A stretch of 64,000 nt of DNA from JAHQVI01 sp963749875 (GTDB lineage Bacteria; Pseudomonadota; Alphaproteobacteria; Rhizobiales; Rhodomicrobiaceae), in contig CAVVOX010000007.1 of assembly GCA_963749875.1 (NCBI GenBank), forward strand, positions 1-64,000, given 5' to 3'. Positions 34,477-43,748 of the stretch are shown here, piece by piece. The stretch's first letter is position 1; every line of letters begins with the position of its first letter. The notes under the pieces were generated by a model that was not told the origin of the DNA, did no database searches, and saw only the letters and a program-made list of their open reading frames with translations. The translations under genes were made by a program, and so were the position numbers.

Positions 34477-36288
34477 CTACGCGGATGGCTCGCACCAAAT
34501 CCGGTACATGGCGTCAAATGTGCGCGGATGTTGCTCTTCGAAAGCCGCCCAGTTCTCGAACATTCCAGGCCACTGATCGTTCGGAAACGCCTCGAAAAAC
34601 GCATCAATTATCGGCCGCGGCAGACTGAAACCGCAAAATCGCCGGTTGTGCTGAGCCATGAAAGCCCCGATCTCGGAGAGGAATATCGGTCTTTCATGCT
34701 CATGCAGGACGAGGTCGCGGAACTCGCTCAGCGTGTAGAAATCATGCGATAGCGTCAGGCCGGCTGCGGCTTCATCCTTGCGGTTCATCAGGCTGTGCCG
34801 GTAGGCCCGCGCGGTGTCGTCGTCGCATCCCGGTCCGGGATAGTCCGCTTCGCTGCGAATTTGCGCAATGTTCCGCCGGGCGATGGGACTGTAGAGCCCG
34901 GTCAGCATAAACCCCTCGGGACGCAAGCAAGCGGCCAGCGCCTCCCAGGCCTTGAAGGGTTCGGCCATGTGGTGCAGAACGCCGATCGCCTCGACAATGT
35001 CGAACGGCCCTTCCTCCGAGCCGAATTCCAGCAAATCCGCCTGCACGAAACGGATATTTTTCGCGCCCAGCTGCTCTGCCTTCGCCTTGCCATAGGCAAG
35101 GCTGCGCCGGCTCAGATCGATGGCGACCACATCGGCCATCGGCCCGTAGCGAACCGCTGCGGCAATGGCGTGCTTGCCGGTCCCCGCGCCCGCGATCAGC
35201 ACTTTGAACGGCGCATCCATGAAGCTGAGCTTTTCCGGCGCCAGGAAGCGCTCCAGCGCCGCCCGGCCGCTTCCTTCCCGCGGCATCTGCAAGCTGGTCC
35301 AGCGCGGATAGGGATGCGCTTCATATTGGCCCGCGACTTTCTGCGAGACCGCATCCTTGATCACGCCGATACTGGGAATGTCCGCAGCGAGACCTGCTTG
35401 TCTGTCCTCGTCTTCGAAGGATTGCGCGAGCAGCTCGCCGAGCCCCTTCGGCCTGATGCTCCGGCACTCCGCAGCCGGCAGCTTCTTGCCAAGGAGATCA
35501 AGCGGAGACCGGTAAAGCAGATGGAGCAGCAGCCGGCGGGCCTGATCCGCGCCGCCGCCGGCCAGAGCGCCCGGATCGAGCGGATTCTCGGCAAGACGGC
35601 CCGTTTCCTCGGCGTTGACCGCGAACACATATTCATTGGCAAGGCACTGCCGGATCAGCGCGAGGACGAAACTCGTCAGCACCTTGTCCTGGAATCGCTC
35701 GGCGGGCGCCTCGATGAGGAGCACGCGGCGCAACGCGGTCAGCAGCCACTCCCAGCGCGGGTTGGAATTGACGCTGTTCAGCGCGGCCAGGAAGAGCGGG
35801 TGCGAAAGCGCCTTGTCGGTCCGGCGCAGCAGCAGAGCGCGCGCGGCTTCGTCGGCCTTGCCGGCTTCGGCCTGCTCGATCGCCTTACCGAACGATGTAT
35901 GCGCCTCCAGATAGGCCAGGGCCGCCGATGCGACAGGCTGCTCGTCGACCTGATCGAAAGCGAAGGCCGCAAGCAGCCCGTGCGCGTCGAGATCCTTGGC
36001 GTTGGTGATCTTGTAACGGCCGAGCAGGAGAGCAAGCCGCTGGGCCGGCTCGATCCAGGACGGGCGGTTCCGCAGGGCCTCGCTCAACAGCCGGGCCGCC
36101 TCTTCGATCTCGCCGATTCGCTCCTTCGCGCTCGCCAGATTGAAGAGAATGACGGGATTGCGCGGCTCCGCGTCACGCGCCTTCGTAAAAGCCTGAGCCG
36201 CCAGGTAAAAGCGGCCTGCAACAAAGGCCTCATTCCCCTGGGTGAGATATTCTTCGGATACTGGTCGGATTCGACGCGCCGCTTTCAT
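34477..36288 (-). CDS. TPR-containing class I SAM-dependent methyltransferase
   Basis: About 603 residues from the ATG at 36288 (MKAARRIRPVSEEYLTQGNE). The N-terminal third holds tetratricopeptide repeats (FYLAAQAFTKARDAEPRNP, then EEAARLLSEALRNRPSWIEP). A Rossmann methyltransferase domain starts near residue 370: PFKVLIAGAGTGKHAIAAAV (motif I), VVAIDLSRRSLAYGKAKAE (motif II) and GPFDIVEAIGVLHHMAEP (motif IV). Proteins with this layout methylate unknown, often glycan or protein, substrates. It is convergent with DUF992. The reading frame continues upstream but the fold begins here. Confidence 0.87.
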   Translation of the reverse strand: MKAARRIRPVSEEYLTQGNEAFVAGRFYLAAQAFTKARDAEPRNPVILFNLASAKERIGEIEEAARLLSEALRNRPSWIEPAQRLALLLGRYKITNAKDLDAHGLLAAFAFDQVDEQPVASAALAYLEAHTSFGKAIEQAEAGKADEAARALLLRRTDKALSHPLFLAALNSVNSNPRWEWLLTALRRVLLIEAPAERFQDKVLTSFVLALIRQCLANEYVFAVNAEETGRLAENPLDPGALAGGGADQARRLLLHLLYRSPLDLLGKKLPAAECRSIRPKGLGELLAQSFEDEDRQAGLAADIPSIGVIKDAVSQKVAGQYEAHPYPRWTSLQMPREGSGRAALERFLAPEKLSFMDAPFKVLIAGAGTGKHAIAAAVRYGPMADVVAIDLSRRSLAYGKAKAEQLGAKNIRFVQADLLEFGSEEGPFDIVEAIGVLHHMAEPFKAWEALAACLRPEGFMLTGLYSPIARRNIAQIRSEADYPGPGCDDDTARAYRHSLMNRKDEAAAGLTLSHDFYTLSEFRDLVLHEHERPIFLSEIGAFMAQHNRRFCGFSLPRPIIDAFFEAFPNDQWPGMFENWAAFEEQHPRTFDAMYRIWCEPSA

Positions 36289-36406
36289 CGAACGTTCCCT
36301 AGCCGATCGCGGGAAAAATGCCAAGCACAACTCGCCGCCGGAAATCGCCACGCTGCCGGGCCATTCGTCCAATCAAATCCGCGCAACGCGGCACGGCCTT
36401 GATCGC

Positions 36407-36964
36407 CTAACAATCATCCGGCGTGTCTTCGCCGCGGCCGGTCTTGAAATGGTCCTCCATCGTCTCGATCATCCCGGCATAGAGAGGTTTTTCAACTGTG
36501 GGAAAAGTCATGCTGAAGACATTTATGATCCTGTTGGAACAGGAGAAAATCACTTTCTGATAATAAATGTTTTCACCGCGATATCCTGACAGGACAAACC
36601 AGGTCCGGCCGGTCGGACTGTAGTCCAGCTCATCATAGCCCCCGAATTCCTCAAGCAGGACGCGCCGATATTCCTTGGGCGAGAGGTTTTCGGAATTATG
36701 CGTGCCGAACACGACGATCTTGGCGCGGCCATTCTCCGAGACGAATGTCAGTCCGCTGCCATTTGTCGGCGGCGACTCGGCTTCGAAGAGGCCTGAAGGG
36801 TAGTATAGGCTGTATCCGAAGCGCGCATTTTTGTAAGTGGTCCAGTCCTCCTCCGGCACCGGCTGATGCTGTTCCACCGCCGCCGCTGTCGCGCCGCTAA
36901 GAAGAGCGCATATCACAAGCAGCGGCGCTAGATTGCGGTGGATCGCCAAAACAAACCGTTTCAT
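36407..36964 (-). CDS. Hypothetical secreted protein
   Basis: 185 residues with a clear signal peptide (LAPLLVICALLSGATAAAVE). The mature part begins WTTYKNARFGYSLYYPSGLF, a pattern seen in many lipoprotein-like or PsbP-like periplasmic proteins ('FGYSIDYPS'). One Cys pair (FSCSN, DDC at the end) may form a disulfide. Function unknown. It precedes palindromic repeat copy C, which lies just 5' of its start and may separate it from its original promoter. Confidence 0.7.
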   Translation of the reverse strand: MKRFVLAIHRNLAPLLVICALLSGATAAAVEQHQPVPEEDWTTYKNARFGYSLYYPSGLFEAESPPTNGSGLTFVSENGRAKIVVFGTHNSENLSPKEYRRVLLEEFGGYDELDYSPTGRTWFVLSGYRGENIYYQKVIFSCSNRIINVFSMTFPTVEKPLYAGMIETMEDHFKTGRGEDTPDDC

Positions 36965-36977
36965 GATTTGCCCCCTT

Positions 36978-37102
36978 TAGATCAACCCTCGTCCAAGTGG
37001 ACTCACTTGGACGAGGGTTGATCTATTTCAAAAGATGAGCGCAACTGTTCCCGCGTCCATCCCCGCCTTCGCGGGGACATGCTTGGACGCGCGTTGCGCT
37101 AG
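36978..37102. repeat. Composite two-hairpin palindromic repeat, copy C (inverted)
   Basis: Here the order is reversed. TAGATCAACCCTCGTCCAAGTG and its exact complement form a perfect long hairpin (36978-37024). Then a spacer leads to GAGCGCAACTG ... GCGTTGCGCTAG, ending at 37102, with a nested CCCCGC/GCGGGG palindrome in the loop. The near-perfect stem suggests a recent insertion. Confidence 0.9.
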
Positions 37103-37130
37103 AATGCTTCCAGCTCGAACAGCTTGCGCG

Positions 37131-38069
37131 TCAAAGAGGGAAGCGCTTGAAAAACTTCCAGCTGACGTCGGCCGCCGATATGTCCTGATTGGCCGGACCG
37201 CCGAGGATGGACTGCAGAAGCGGCCGATCGCCCACCTGCGCGCCCGGCGGCAAATGCCCGCCGCCCTCGACCGTCAGCAGGACCACAGCGGCATCCGACT
37301 TGCAATCGATATATTGCTTCGCAAGCACCGTCGACCCATCCGTCCTGTCCTTGTCCGGCAGCGGTTTCGTTTCCGATTTCTCGCTGCACCGATTGTAGCG
37401 GCGCCAGAATGCGACCGTGTCCGGCGTCGACAGCACCTCGCCCCGGCTGCGGAAACGGCCGATATCCCCGCCGTCCCAGGGAATGACCGGGTCGTGCGTG
37501 GCATTGATGATCAGCATCGGCGCGCTGCCTTTCCGGCGGCAGCTCTCCGCCACACGCTCGGGCATGTTCGCGATCACCGCCGCATAGGCGGCAAAGACGC
37601 CGGGCGCTTCACAGGCGATCCGGTAGGTCAGCATTCCGCCATTCGAAACGCCCACGAGATAAAGCCGGTCCGGATCGGCCAGTCCGGAACGCACCATATG
37701 ATCGGCAAGCTGACGAATGAAACGGACATCCTCGGAACCGGAAGCGGCTCCGGGGCGGCCATCGCGCCAGTGGCGCCGGATGCCGTCGGGATAGACCACC
37801 GCGAAGCGATCGCGCTCGGCCAGTTCATCCAAGCCGAAAATGCGCTTCATCGATGCGCCTTTCATCAGTGCGCCGTGAAGAGCGATCACCGTCGGCAGTT
37901 TTTCACGGCGCTTAGCGCTCTCAGGGGTGACCACGATGAAGGTCCGCTCGCGTCCCCCCGATTCGATGCTGTCGAAAAACGTCTCCGCCCTGCCCGGCGA
38001 GAGCGAGGCGCACAGGAGAGTTAGACTTAAGACAAAGCCGGCCGGCCATCGTGAGCGGTTGTTGACCAT
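37131..38069 (-). CDS. Secreted PHB-depolymerase/feruloyl-esterase-like hydrolase (LpqC type)
   Basis: 312 residues with a signal peptide ending SPGRAE. The alpha/beta hydrolase core shows PTVIALHGALMKGASMKRIF (oxyanion region), the nucleophile elbow YLVGVSNGGMLTYRIA with Ser in GVSNGG, NATHDPVIPWDGGDI (Asp) and VEGGGHLPPGAQVGD (His). This is the LpqC/poly(3-hydroxybutyrate) depolymerase family, extracellular or periplasmic esterases. The natural substrate is uncertain. It stands alone, divergent from sdhC. Confidence 0.85.
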   Translation of the reverse strand: MVNNRSRWPAGFVLSLTLLCASLSPGRAETFFDSIESGGRERTFIVVTPESAKRREKLPTVIALHGALMKGASMKRIFGLDELAERDRFAVVYPDGIRRHWRDGRPGAASGSEDVRFIRQLADHMVRSGLADPDRLYLVGVSNGGMLTYRIACEAPGVFAAYAAVIANMPERVAESCRRKGSAPMLIINATHDPVIPWDGGDIGRFRSRGEVLSTPDTVAFWRRYNRCSEKSETKPLPDKDRTDGSTVLAKQYIDCKSDAAVVLLTVEGGGHLPPGAQVGDRPLLQSILGGPANQDISAADVSWKFFKRFPL

Positions 38070-38260
38070 TGCAAGCGATCCTTGAAGTGGTTAAGAGCTC
38101 AAGAACTCATCTGATTTCGTCCGATTAGATATACGCGGGCGCGCAGATCATCCTGCGGCAAGAGATGGCCATTCGGCGGTGTCCGGGATGGTCTGGACCA
38201 TTGCGGCTGATGGTGCGGCGCGGTAAAACGGCAGTGAAACATCGCGAGGAGTGAGATTTG

Positions 38261-38668
38261 ATGGCGAATGGCGAGGCTGGGCCGGCGCGGCCATTGTCGC
38301 CGCATCTGACGATCTTCCGCCCCTATATCAATATGATGATGTCGATCCTGCATCGCATCACCGGTGCGGCGAACTATCTGGGCACGGCGCTGATCGCTGC
38401 GTGGCTGGCATCGGCGGCGGCCGGGCGGGAAAGCTTTAGCATCGCCAATGAGATCGCCGGCTCGCCGGTCGGGCTGATCGTGCTTTTCGCCTATAGCTGG
38501 TCGCTGATCCATCATGCGCTCGGCGGCATTCGTCACTTCATCTGGGATACCGGACATGCGCTGGACATTCCCTCGGTGCGCGCCCTCTCCTGGGCAACGA
38601 TCATCGGATCTTTGTCGCTCACCGTGGTCATCTGGTTCATCGGCCTGGCAAAATGGGGAGCGTTCTAA
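38261..38668 (+). CDS. sdhC: Succinate dehydrogenase cytochrome b556 subunit
   Basis: 135 residues from the ATG at 38261, with GAGGAG upstream (a TTG just before gives the longer frame). Three transmembrane helices. The family signature HRITGAANYLGTALIAAWLA is at the first helix, and the heme-ligand region SLIHHALGGIRHFIWDTGH follows. It anchors SdhAB, binds quinone and shares heme b with SdhD. The stop and the sdhD start overlap (TAATG). Confidence 0.95.
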   Translation: MANGEAGPARPLSPHLTIFRPYINMMMSILHRITGAANYLGTALIAAWLASAAAGRESFSIANEIAGSPVGLIVLFAYSWSLIHHALGGIRHFIWDTGHALDIPSVRALSWATIIGSLSLTVVIWFIGLAKWGAF

Positions 38669-39051
38669 TGGCGAGCTACAGGACCTCACTGTCCCGTGTG
38701 AAAGGGCTTGGCTCAGCGCAATCGGGCACCGAACATTTCTGGGCGCAGCGCGTGACTGCAGCAGGAAATCTGATCCTTCTGATCTTCGTCATCTACTCGG
38801 TGATCCACCTGGCCGGCGAGCCCCTCGAAGCGGTGCGCGCCTATTTCGCCTCTCCTATCGTCGCTGCCCTTGCCCTGCTCTTCACCTTCTCGGCGGGATA
38901 CCACATGCGCATCGGTATGCAGGTGATCGTCGAGGATTACATCCATAGTAAGGCGTCCAAGATAACGCTCTTGTTACTCAACACGTCCTTTGTCGCAATT
39001 ATTGCAGTTACCTCCGTCATCGCGATCGTCAAGCTTAGCCTGGGAGGCTGA
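38668..39051 (+). CDS. sdhD: Succinate dehydrogenase membrane anchor subunit
   Basis: 127 residues starting at the ATG that overlaps the sdhC stop. Three hydrophobic helices. HFWAQRVTAAGNLILLIFVI and SAGYHMRIGMQVIVEDYIHS are the SdhD signatures, the latter with the heme/quinone-site His and the conserved Asp-Tyr. It completes the membrane anchor of complex II. sdhA starts 2 bp after the stop with GGGAGG inside the sdhD end. Confidence 0.93.
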   Translation: MASYRTSLSRVKGLGSAQSGTEHFWAQRVTAAGNLILLIFVIYSVIHLAGEPLEAVRAYFASPIVAALALLFTFSAGYHMRIGMQVIVEDYIHSKASKITLLLLNTSFVAIIAVTSVIAIVKLSLGG

Positions 39052-39053
39052 AT

Positions 39054-40895
39054 ATGGCGAATAACGGCACCGAAAATGGCGTAAGCGCGCCGAAAATGAA
39101 TGGCCGCGCCTATCCTTTCACCGACCACACCTATGACGTCGTGGTCGTGGGCGCCGGCGGCTCGGGACTGCGTGCCGCGCTCGGCTGCGCCGAAGCCGGA
39201 CTGAAGACCGCCTGCATCACCAAAGTCTTCCCGACCCGCTCCCATACGGTTGCGGCGCAGGGCGGCATTGCCGCCGCGCTCGGCAATATGGGGCCGGATG
39301 ACTGGCGCTGGCATATGTATGACACGGTGAAGGGGTCGGACTGGCTCGGCGACCAGGACGCGATCGAATATCTCTGCCGGCATGCGCCGGACGCCGTCTA
39401 TGAGCTGGAGCATTACGGGATGCCGTTCTCCCGTACCGAGGCGGGCAAGATCTATCAGCGCCCCTTCGGCGGCATGACCACCCAGTTCGGCGAGGGACCG
39501 CCCGCCCAGCGCACCTGCGCCGCGGCCGACCGCACCGGCCACGCCATGCTGCACACGCTTTACGGCCAGTCGCTGCGCCATTCGGCCGACTTTTTCATCG
39601 AATATTTCGCGCTCGATCTGATCATGGACGATGAAGGCGTCTGCCGCGGCGTCGTCGCCATGTCGATCGAGGACGGCTCCGTCCACCGCTTCCGCGCGCA
39701 CCGGACGATCCTGGCGACGGGCGGTTACGGGCGCACTTACTTCTCCTGCACCTCGGCCCATACCTGCACGGGCGACGGCAATGCCATGGTGCTGCGCGCC
39801 GGCTTGCCGCTGCAGGACATGGAATTCATCCAGTTCCACCCGACCGGCGTCTACGGCGCCGGCGTGCTGATCACCGAGGGCGCGCGCGGCGAAGGCGGCT
39901 ATCTGACGAATTCGGAGGGCGAGCGCTTCATGGAGCGCTATGCGCCGCATGCGAAGGACCTCGCCTCACGCGATGTCGTCTCGCGGTCCATGACCGTGGA
40001 AATCCGCGAGGGCCGCGGTGTCGGGCCGGAGAAGGACCACATCTATCTCCATCTCGACCATCTGGACCCGAAGATTCTCGCCGAACGCCTGCCCGGCATC
40101 ACCGAAAGCGCCAAGATCTTTGCAGGCGTCGATCTCCGCCGCGAGCCGATCCCCGTCCTCCCGACCGCGCACTACAATATGGGCGGCATCCCGACCAACT
40201 ATCACGGCGAGGCGATCAATCCGGCGAATGGCGATCCCGATGCAATCGTGCCCGGACTGATGGCGCTCGGGGAGGCTTCCTGCACGTCCGTGCATGGCGC
40301 CAACCGGCTCGGTTCGAACTCGCTCATCGACCTCGTGGTATTCGGACGCGCCGCCGCCCTGCGCTGCGCCGAGACGATCGAGCCCGGCCGCAGCCAGGCA
40401 GCGCTCCCATCCGATGCCGGCGAAAACGCCGTCGCCCGGCTCGACCATTACCGCTATGCCAATGGTATGACGCCGACGGCGGAGCTGCGCCTGAGAATGC
40501 AGAAGACCATGCAGTCGAATTGCGCCGTCTTCCGCACCGCCGAAGTCCTCGAGGAGGGGCGCAGGGGGGTCGAGGAGATTTGGAGGAGCGCTGAGGACAT
40601 CAAAGTCGTCGACCGATCGCTGGTCTGGAACTCCGACCTCGTCGAAACGCTCGAATTCGACAATCTGATCGCCCAGGCCGCCGTGGCCATTACCGGCGCA
40701 CTCAGCCGTCAGGAAAGCCGCGGCGCGCATGCCCGCGAGGATTTCCCCGACCGCGACGACGCGGAATGGATGAAGCACACGCTGTCCTGGGCGGATTATG
40801 AGGCGAAGGTCGTGCGCCTCGATTACCGTCCCGTGCACACGCGGACCCTCACCAATGAGGTGCAATATATCGAGCCGAAGGCGCGGGTTTATTGA
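39054..40895 (+). CDS. sdhA: Succinate dehydrogenase flavoprotein subunit
   Basis: 613 residues. It oxidises succinate to fumarate. The FAD Rossmann motif is DVVVVGAGGSGLRAALGCAE. The covalent-FAD His lies in PTRSHTVAAQGGIAAALGN. The substrate-site sequences FHPTGVYGAGVLITEGARGE and SRDVVSRSMTVEIREGRG, and the FAD motif HGANRLGSNSLIDLVVFGRA, are present. Full family length. In alphaproteobacteria sdhB normally follows at once. Here a 38-bp gap leads directly into an IS1595 element, and no iron-sulfur subunit gene is found in the window. Confidence 0.96.
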   Translation: MANNGTENGVSAPKMNGRAYPFTDHTYDVVVVGAGGSGLRAALGCAEAGLKTACITKVFPTRSHTVAAQGGIAAALGNMGPDDWRWHMYDTVKGSDWLGDQDAIEYLCRHAPDAVYELEHYGMPFSRTEAGKIYQRPFGGMTTQFGEGPPAQRTCAAADRTGHAMLHTLYGQSLRHSADFFIEYFALDLIMDDEGVCRGVVAMSIEDGSVHRFRAHRTILATGGYGRTYFSCTSAHTCTGDGNAMVLRAGLPLQDMEFIQFHPTGVYGAGVLITEGARGEGGYLTNSEGERFMERYAPHAKDLASRDVVSRSMTVEIREGRGVGPEKDHIYLHLDHLDPKILAERLPGITESAKIFAGVDLRREPIPVLPTAHYNMGGIPTNYHGEAINPANGDPDAIVPGLMALGEASCTSVHGANRLGSNSLIDLVVFGRAAALRCAETIEPGRSQAALPSDAGENAVARLDHYRYANGMTPTAELRLRMQKTMQSNCAVFRTAEVLEEGRRGVEEIWRSAEDIKVVDRSLVWNSDLVETLEFDNLIAQAAVAITGALSRQESRGAHAREDFPDRDDAEWMKHTLSWADYEAKVVRLDYRPVHTRTLTNEVQYIEPKARVY

Positions 40896-40933
40896 TTCCT
40901 CAGCTATATAATTACGAATAGGATTAACATAAT

Positions 40934-41985
40934 GGCTCTGTCCGCGCTGAGTATGGGGATTGACGGCAGCTCAAGTTCCTGATTTGTTCCCATTAAGGGA
41001 GACCGATCATGGAGCACCGAAAATTCAAACAGCGGCTAGCGGAACTTATCGCGGAACTCACGCCCGCGCAGGGCCGCAAGCTGATCGATACTCTTCGCGA
41101 GCGGAGCGCTGGAAATGAAACGCAAAAGCTCATCGATGGCCAGTTTCAGACCGATCTGAAATGCCCGCATTGCAAGGGGCGTCGCATTCATCGCCATGGT
41201 ATGGCGCGGGGTCTGTGGCGTTACAAATGCCTGGCCTGCGCCAGGACGTTCAACGCTCTGACCGGCACGCCGCTGGCCCGGCTTCGAAAGCGGGGCCGCT
41301 GGCTGAAATTCGCCGAAGCGCTCAACGGCTCGGAGACCGTCCGCGCCGCGGCGGTGCGGACCGGGATCGACAAGAGCACGTCCTTCCGTTGGAGGCATCG
41401 TTTTTTGAAGGCGCAGAAAGACCTTAAGGACCAGCGGCTGACCGGCATCGTCGAGGTCGACGAATGTTTCGTTCTGCAAAGCCGGAAAGGTGAGCGACGC
41501 TTGCCGCGCAAGGCGAGGAAGCGCGGCGGCAAGGCTGAAAAGCCAGGCTTGTCCAGCGAACAAACGCCGATCCTGATCGCCCGCGACCGCTACGGCCATC
41601 ATCTGGATGCGGTGTTGCACAATCGCTCGGAGGACGCCGTCAACGCGGTTTTGAAGGGAGCAGTTTCGAACACTGACGTGCTGCTGTGCATGGACGGCGA
41701 TCCGGCGCTGATCGCTTTCGCCAAGGCAGAAGCGATCGAATACGAGCTGATCCTCGCCAGCCACGGCGAGCACGTGCATGAAAAGGTGCTGCACATCCAG
41801 ACCGTTAATAGCTATATCAGCCGCTTCAAGAAATGGCTCAACCGCTTCAACGGCGTGGCGACGAAATATCTGCCCAACTATCTCGGCTGGCGGCGAATGC
41901 TGGAAAAATCCGCTGCTTCCCTTGCGCCCGAGCACTGCTTGGCCGCCGCCATTGGATGAAACACATACTCAACGCGGACAGAGCC
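40934..41985 (+). mobile_element. IS1595-family insertion sequence
   Basis: 1052 bp with terminal inverted repeats GGCTCTGTCCGCG-TGAGTATG, one mismatch over about 22 bp. No 8-bp target duplication is visible: the flanks are AACATAAT and ATGGCATT, sharing only the inner AT/AT that may extend the repeat. The missing duplication fits a recombination or deletion at this site after insertion. Confidence 0.88.
41009..41959 (+). CDS. IS1595-family (ISXO2-like) transposase
   Basis: 316 residues. An N-terminal zinc ribbon (CPHCKGRRIHRHG ... YKCLACARTF) is followed by the DDE/ISXO2 domain. The first Asp is in IVEVDECFVLQSRKGERR, then VLLCMDGDPALIAFAKAE and the C-terminal VNSYISRFKKWLNRFNGVAT. Intact ORF with GGGAGACC upstream. 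Probably active. Confidence 0.92.
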   Translation: MEHRKFKQRLAELIAELTPAQGRKLIDTLRERSAGNETQKLIDGQFQTDLKCPHCKGRRIHRHGMARGLWRYKCLACARTFNALTGTPLARLRKRGRWLKFAEALNGSETVRAAAVRTGIDKSTSFRWRHRFLKAQKDLKDQRLTGIVEVDECFVLQSRKGERRLPRKARKRGGKAEKPGLSSEQTPILIARDRYGHHLDAVLHNRSEDAVNAVLKGAVSNTDVLLCMDGDPALIAFAKAEAIEYELILASHGEHVHEKVLHIQTVNSYISRFKKWLNRFNGVATKYLPNYLGWRRMLEKSAASLAPEHCLAAAIG

Positions 41986-41995
41986 ATGGCATTAG

Positions 41996-43375
41996 CAGGC
42001 TGCTGAAAATCCTGTCGACCTGGAACTATCTTGCGCTTTCACGGAGCAATCGGTCTTTTTTTCCTTCTGCCGCCTTCATGCGGCGAGGAGTTTGGGCCGC
42101 CGGATCAAGTCATACGCGGCCATCGTCAGGATGAACTTGAAGCCAAGTCGCGCCACGCCGCGCAGCATCGGCCGGGCGAGGCCGCCGATCGTCTTGCCCC
42201 AGCCGAACGGCTCCTCGATGCGCTTGCGCTTCTGCTGGCTCACCGCATAGCCGGGATGCCGGGTTGTACGGCCATCGATCGCCGAGCGGCGCGCGGTGTC
42301 GTTCTGCGCGATGTGCGGCGTGACGTTCAGCGCGCGCAGGTCCTTTACGAACTCGCCCGCGTCATAGCCCTTGTCGGCACCGAGCGTCACCCGCCGCCGG
42401 CCGGAGCGATGGCTTTCGATCATCGCGACCGCCGCCTCGCGTTCGGCATATCCCGACACCGTGGTGACGCTGGCCTCGACAATCAGGCCGGTGCGGTTCT
42501 CCATCAGCGTATGGCCGAGATAGGAGAGCTTGGCTTCCTTGCCTTGGCCTTTTCGGTAGAGGCTAGCCTCTGGGTCGGTCGTCGAGACATGGGTGGCGTT
42601 CGATCGCTTCTGGCCACGGAAGTCCAATTCGGCATTGCGGCGCTGGTTTTCGGTTTCGGCTGCATCCGCGGGCTCCGGCAAAGGCGCGGTTTGATCAGTT
42701 TCGCTGGATGGAGCGGCATCGCTACCCACCGCCGCAACGGGCGCCAGGGCGTGGGACGTGTCAGGTGCCGACGGCGTGTCAGGTCCCTCGCCGGAGGTCG
42801 CCGCCATCTCTTTCGGCACGAAGCTCTTCATCGACGCCCAGGCATGGAGTTGCGCGCCGTCGACCGAAAAATGCTCGTCCGACAAAAGCGGGCTGACCTC
42901 CTGATGCGCCAGCAGCCGGCTCAGGAACTGCTTCGCAACATCGGCCTCGAGCAACCGGTCCCGGTTCTTCGTAAACACCGTCGGCACCCAGACCGGGTCG
43001 TCGATGCCGAGACCCACAAACCAGCGATAGAGCAGATTGTAGTCGAGTTGCTCCATCAGCTGGCGTTCCGATCGGACGGTGTAAAACGCCTGCAACAACG
43101 AGGCTCGAAGCAGCCATTCCGGCGGGATCGAGGGGCGGCCGTGGGCGGCATAAAGCCTGGCAAATTCGCTATCCAGACTCTGGAGCACATCGTTGACGAT
43201 CTGCCGGATCTTGCGCAGCGGATGCTTCGCCGGCACACGCTCCTCAAGATCGACGTAAGAAAAAAGCTCCCCAGACCGCAAATCCGAACCGCGCATTCCG
43301 TCCTCCCTGGCATTCCAGAAAGCACGGAATCATATTCGCCACAGACTGTCATCCTCGGGGTTTTTCAGCAGCCTG
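41996..43375 (-). mobile_element. IS5-family insertion sequence, copy 2 (inverted)
   Basis: 1380 bp, same ends as copy 1 (CAGGCTGCTGAAAA / TTTTCAGCAGCCTG). The 4-bp target duplication TTAG is present on both sides (41992-41995 and 43376-43379). By eye it is identical to copy 1 except one base, so transposition was recent. It inserted 10 bp beyond the IS1595 end. Confidence 0.95.
42076..43296 (-). CDS. IS5-family transposase (copy 2)
   Basis: 406 residues, same protein as copy 1 with one change: Ala instead of Thr at residue 148 (VDGAQLHAW), two residues after the presumed first catalytic Asp. All other motifs match. Thr at this position is common in relatives I recall, so the Ala copy may be the derived and possibly weaker form. 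Confidence 0.92.
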   Translation of the reverse strand: MRGSDLRSGELFSYVDLEERVPAKHPLRKIRQIVNDVLQSLDSEFARLYAAHGRPSIPPEWLLRASLLQAFYTVRSERQLMEQLDYNLLYRWFVGLGIDDPVWVPTVFTKNRDRLLEADVAKQFLSRLLAHQEVSPLLSDEHFSVDGAQLHAWASMKSFVPKEMAATSGEGPDTPSAPDTSHALAPVAAVGSDAAPSSETDQTAPLPEPADAAETENQRRNAELDFRGQKRSNATHVSTTDPEASLYRKGQGKEAKLSYLGHTLMENRTGLIVEASVTTVSGYAEREAAVAMIESHRSGRRRVTLGADKGYDAGEFVKDLRALNVTPHIAQNDTARRSAIDGRTTRHPGYAVSQQKRKRIEEPFGWGKTIGGLARPMLRGVARLGFKFILTMAAYDLIRRPKLLAA

Positions 43376-43423
43376 TTAGTGGCATACTCCAAGTGGAAGT
43401 AATCATTCAAGGAAGGGCACTTG

Positions 43424-43688
43424 CTATCCAATAAGGTGTGTTTCGCCTTCCTCAACGGACAGAGCCAAGATCTTTCCAATTCCGACTATTCGGTGCACGG
43501 AGATACGCTTGTGCATCAATGTCCCGCACTCCGGGCAGAGACCACGTAAATTTCCATTGGTGAGGGTGAGTGGAACGTACTCGGCTTTGCTTGCGAGCGG
43601 GACGCGTGGCGATCTGCATTTCACGCAATAGCATTCGTGCAGTTTGCATCTTTGCTTGTCAGCCTTCCGTGCCCGACCAAATTCAATC
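43424..43688 (-). pseudogene. 5'-truncated zinc-ribbon hypothetical gene
   Basis: About 88 native codons: IEFGRARKADKQRCKLHECY, then CVKC, and LCPECGTLMHKRISVHRIVG near the end. Two CxxC pairs make a probable zinc ribbon. Similar small proteins often lie beside site-specific recombinase genes in alphaproteobacteria (recalled, not checked). The IS66 left end at 43689 cuts the 5' side: the frame continues into the IS66 for 20 codons to a Met, but this is not the native start. No recombinase remains nearby. Confidence 0.6.
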
Positions 43689-43748
43689 GTAAGCGGTGCT
43701 CCCACGCCATCTTCTCGGCTGTCTCGCGCACGGGCATGATGCGTGGCC

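Noticed and set aside
34795..36402. 535-codon plus-strand open frame
   Set aside because: Antisense to the TPR methyltransferase, which shows clear SAM motifs.
41036..41935. 299-codon minus-strand frame
   Set aside because: Antisense to the IS1595 transposase.
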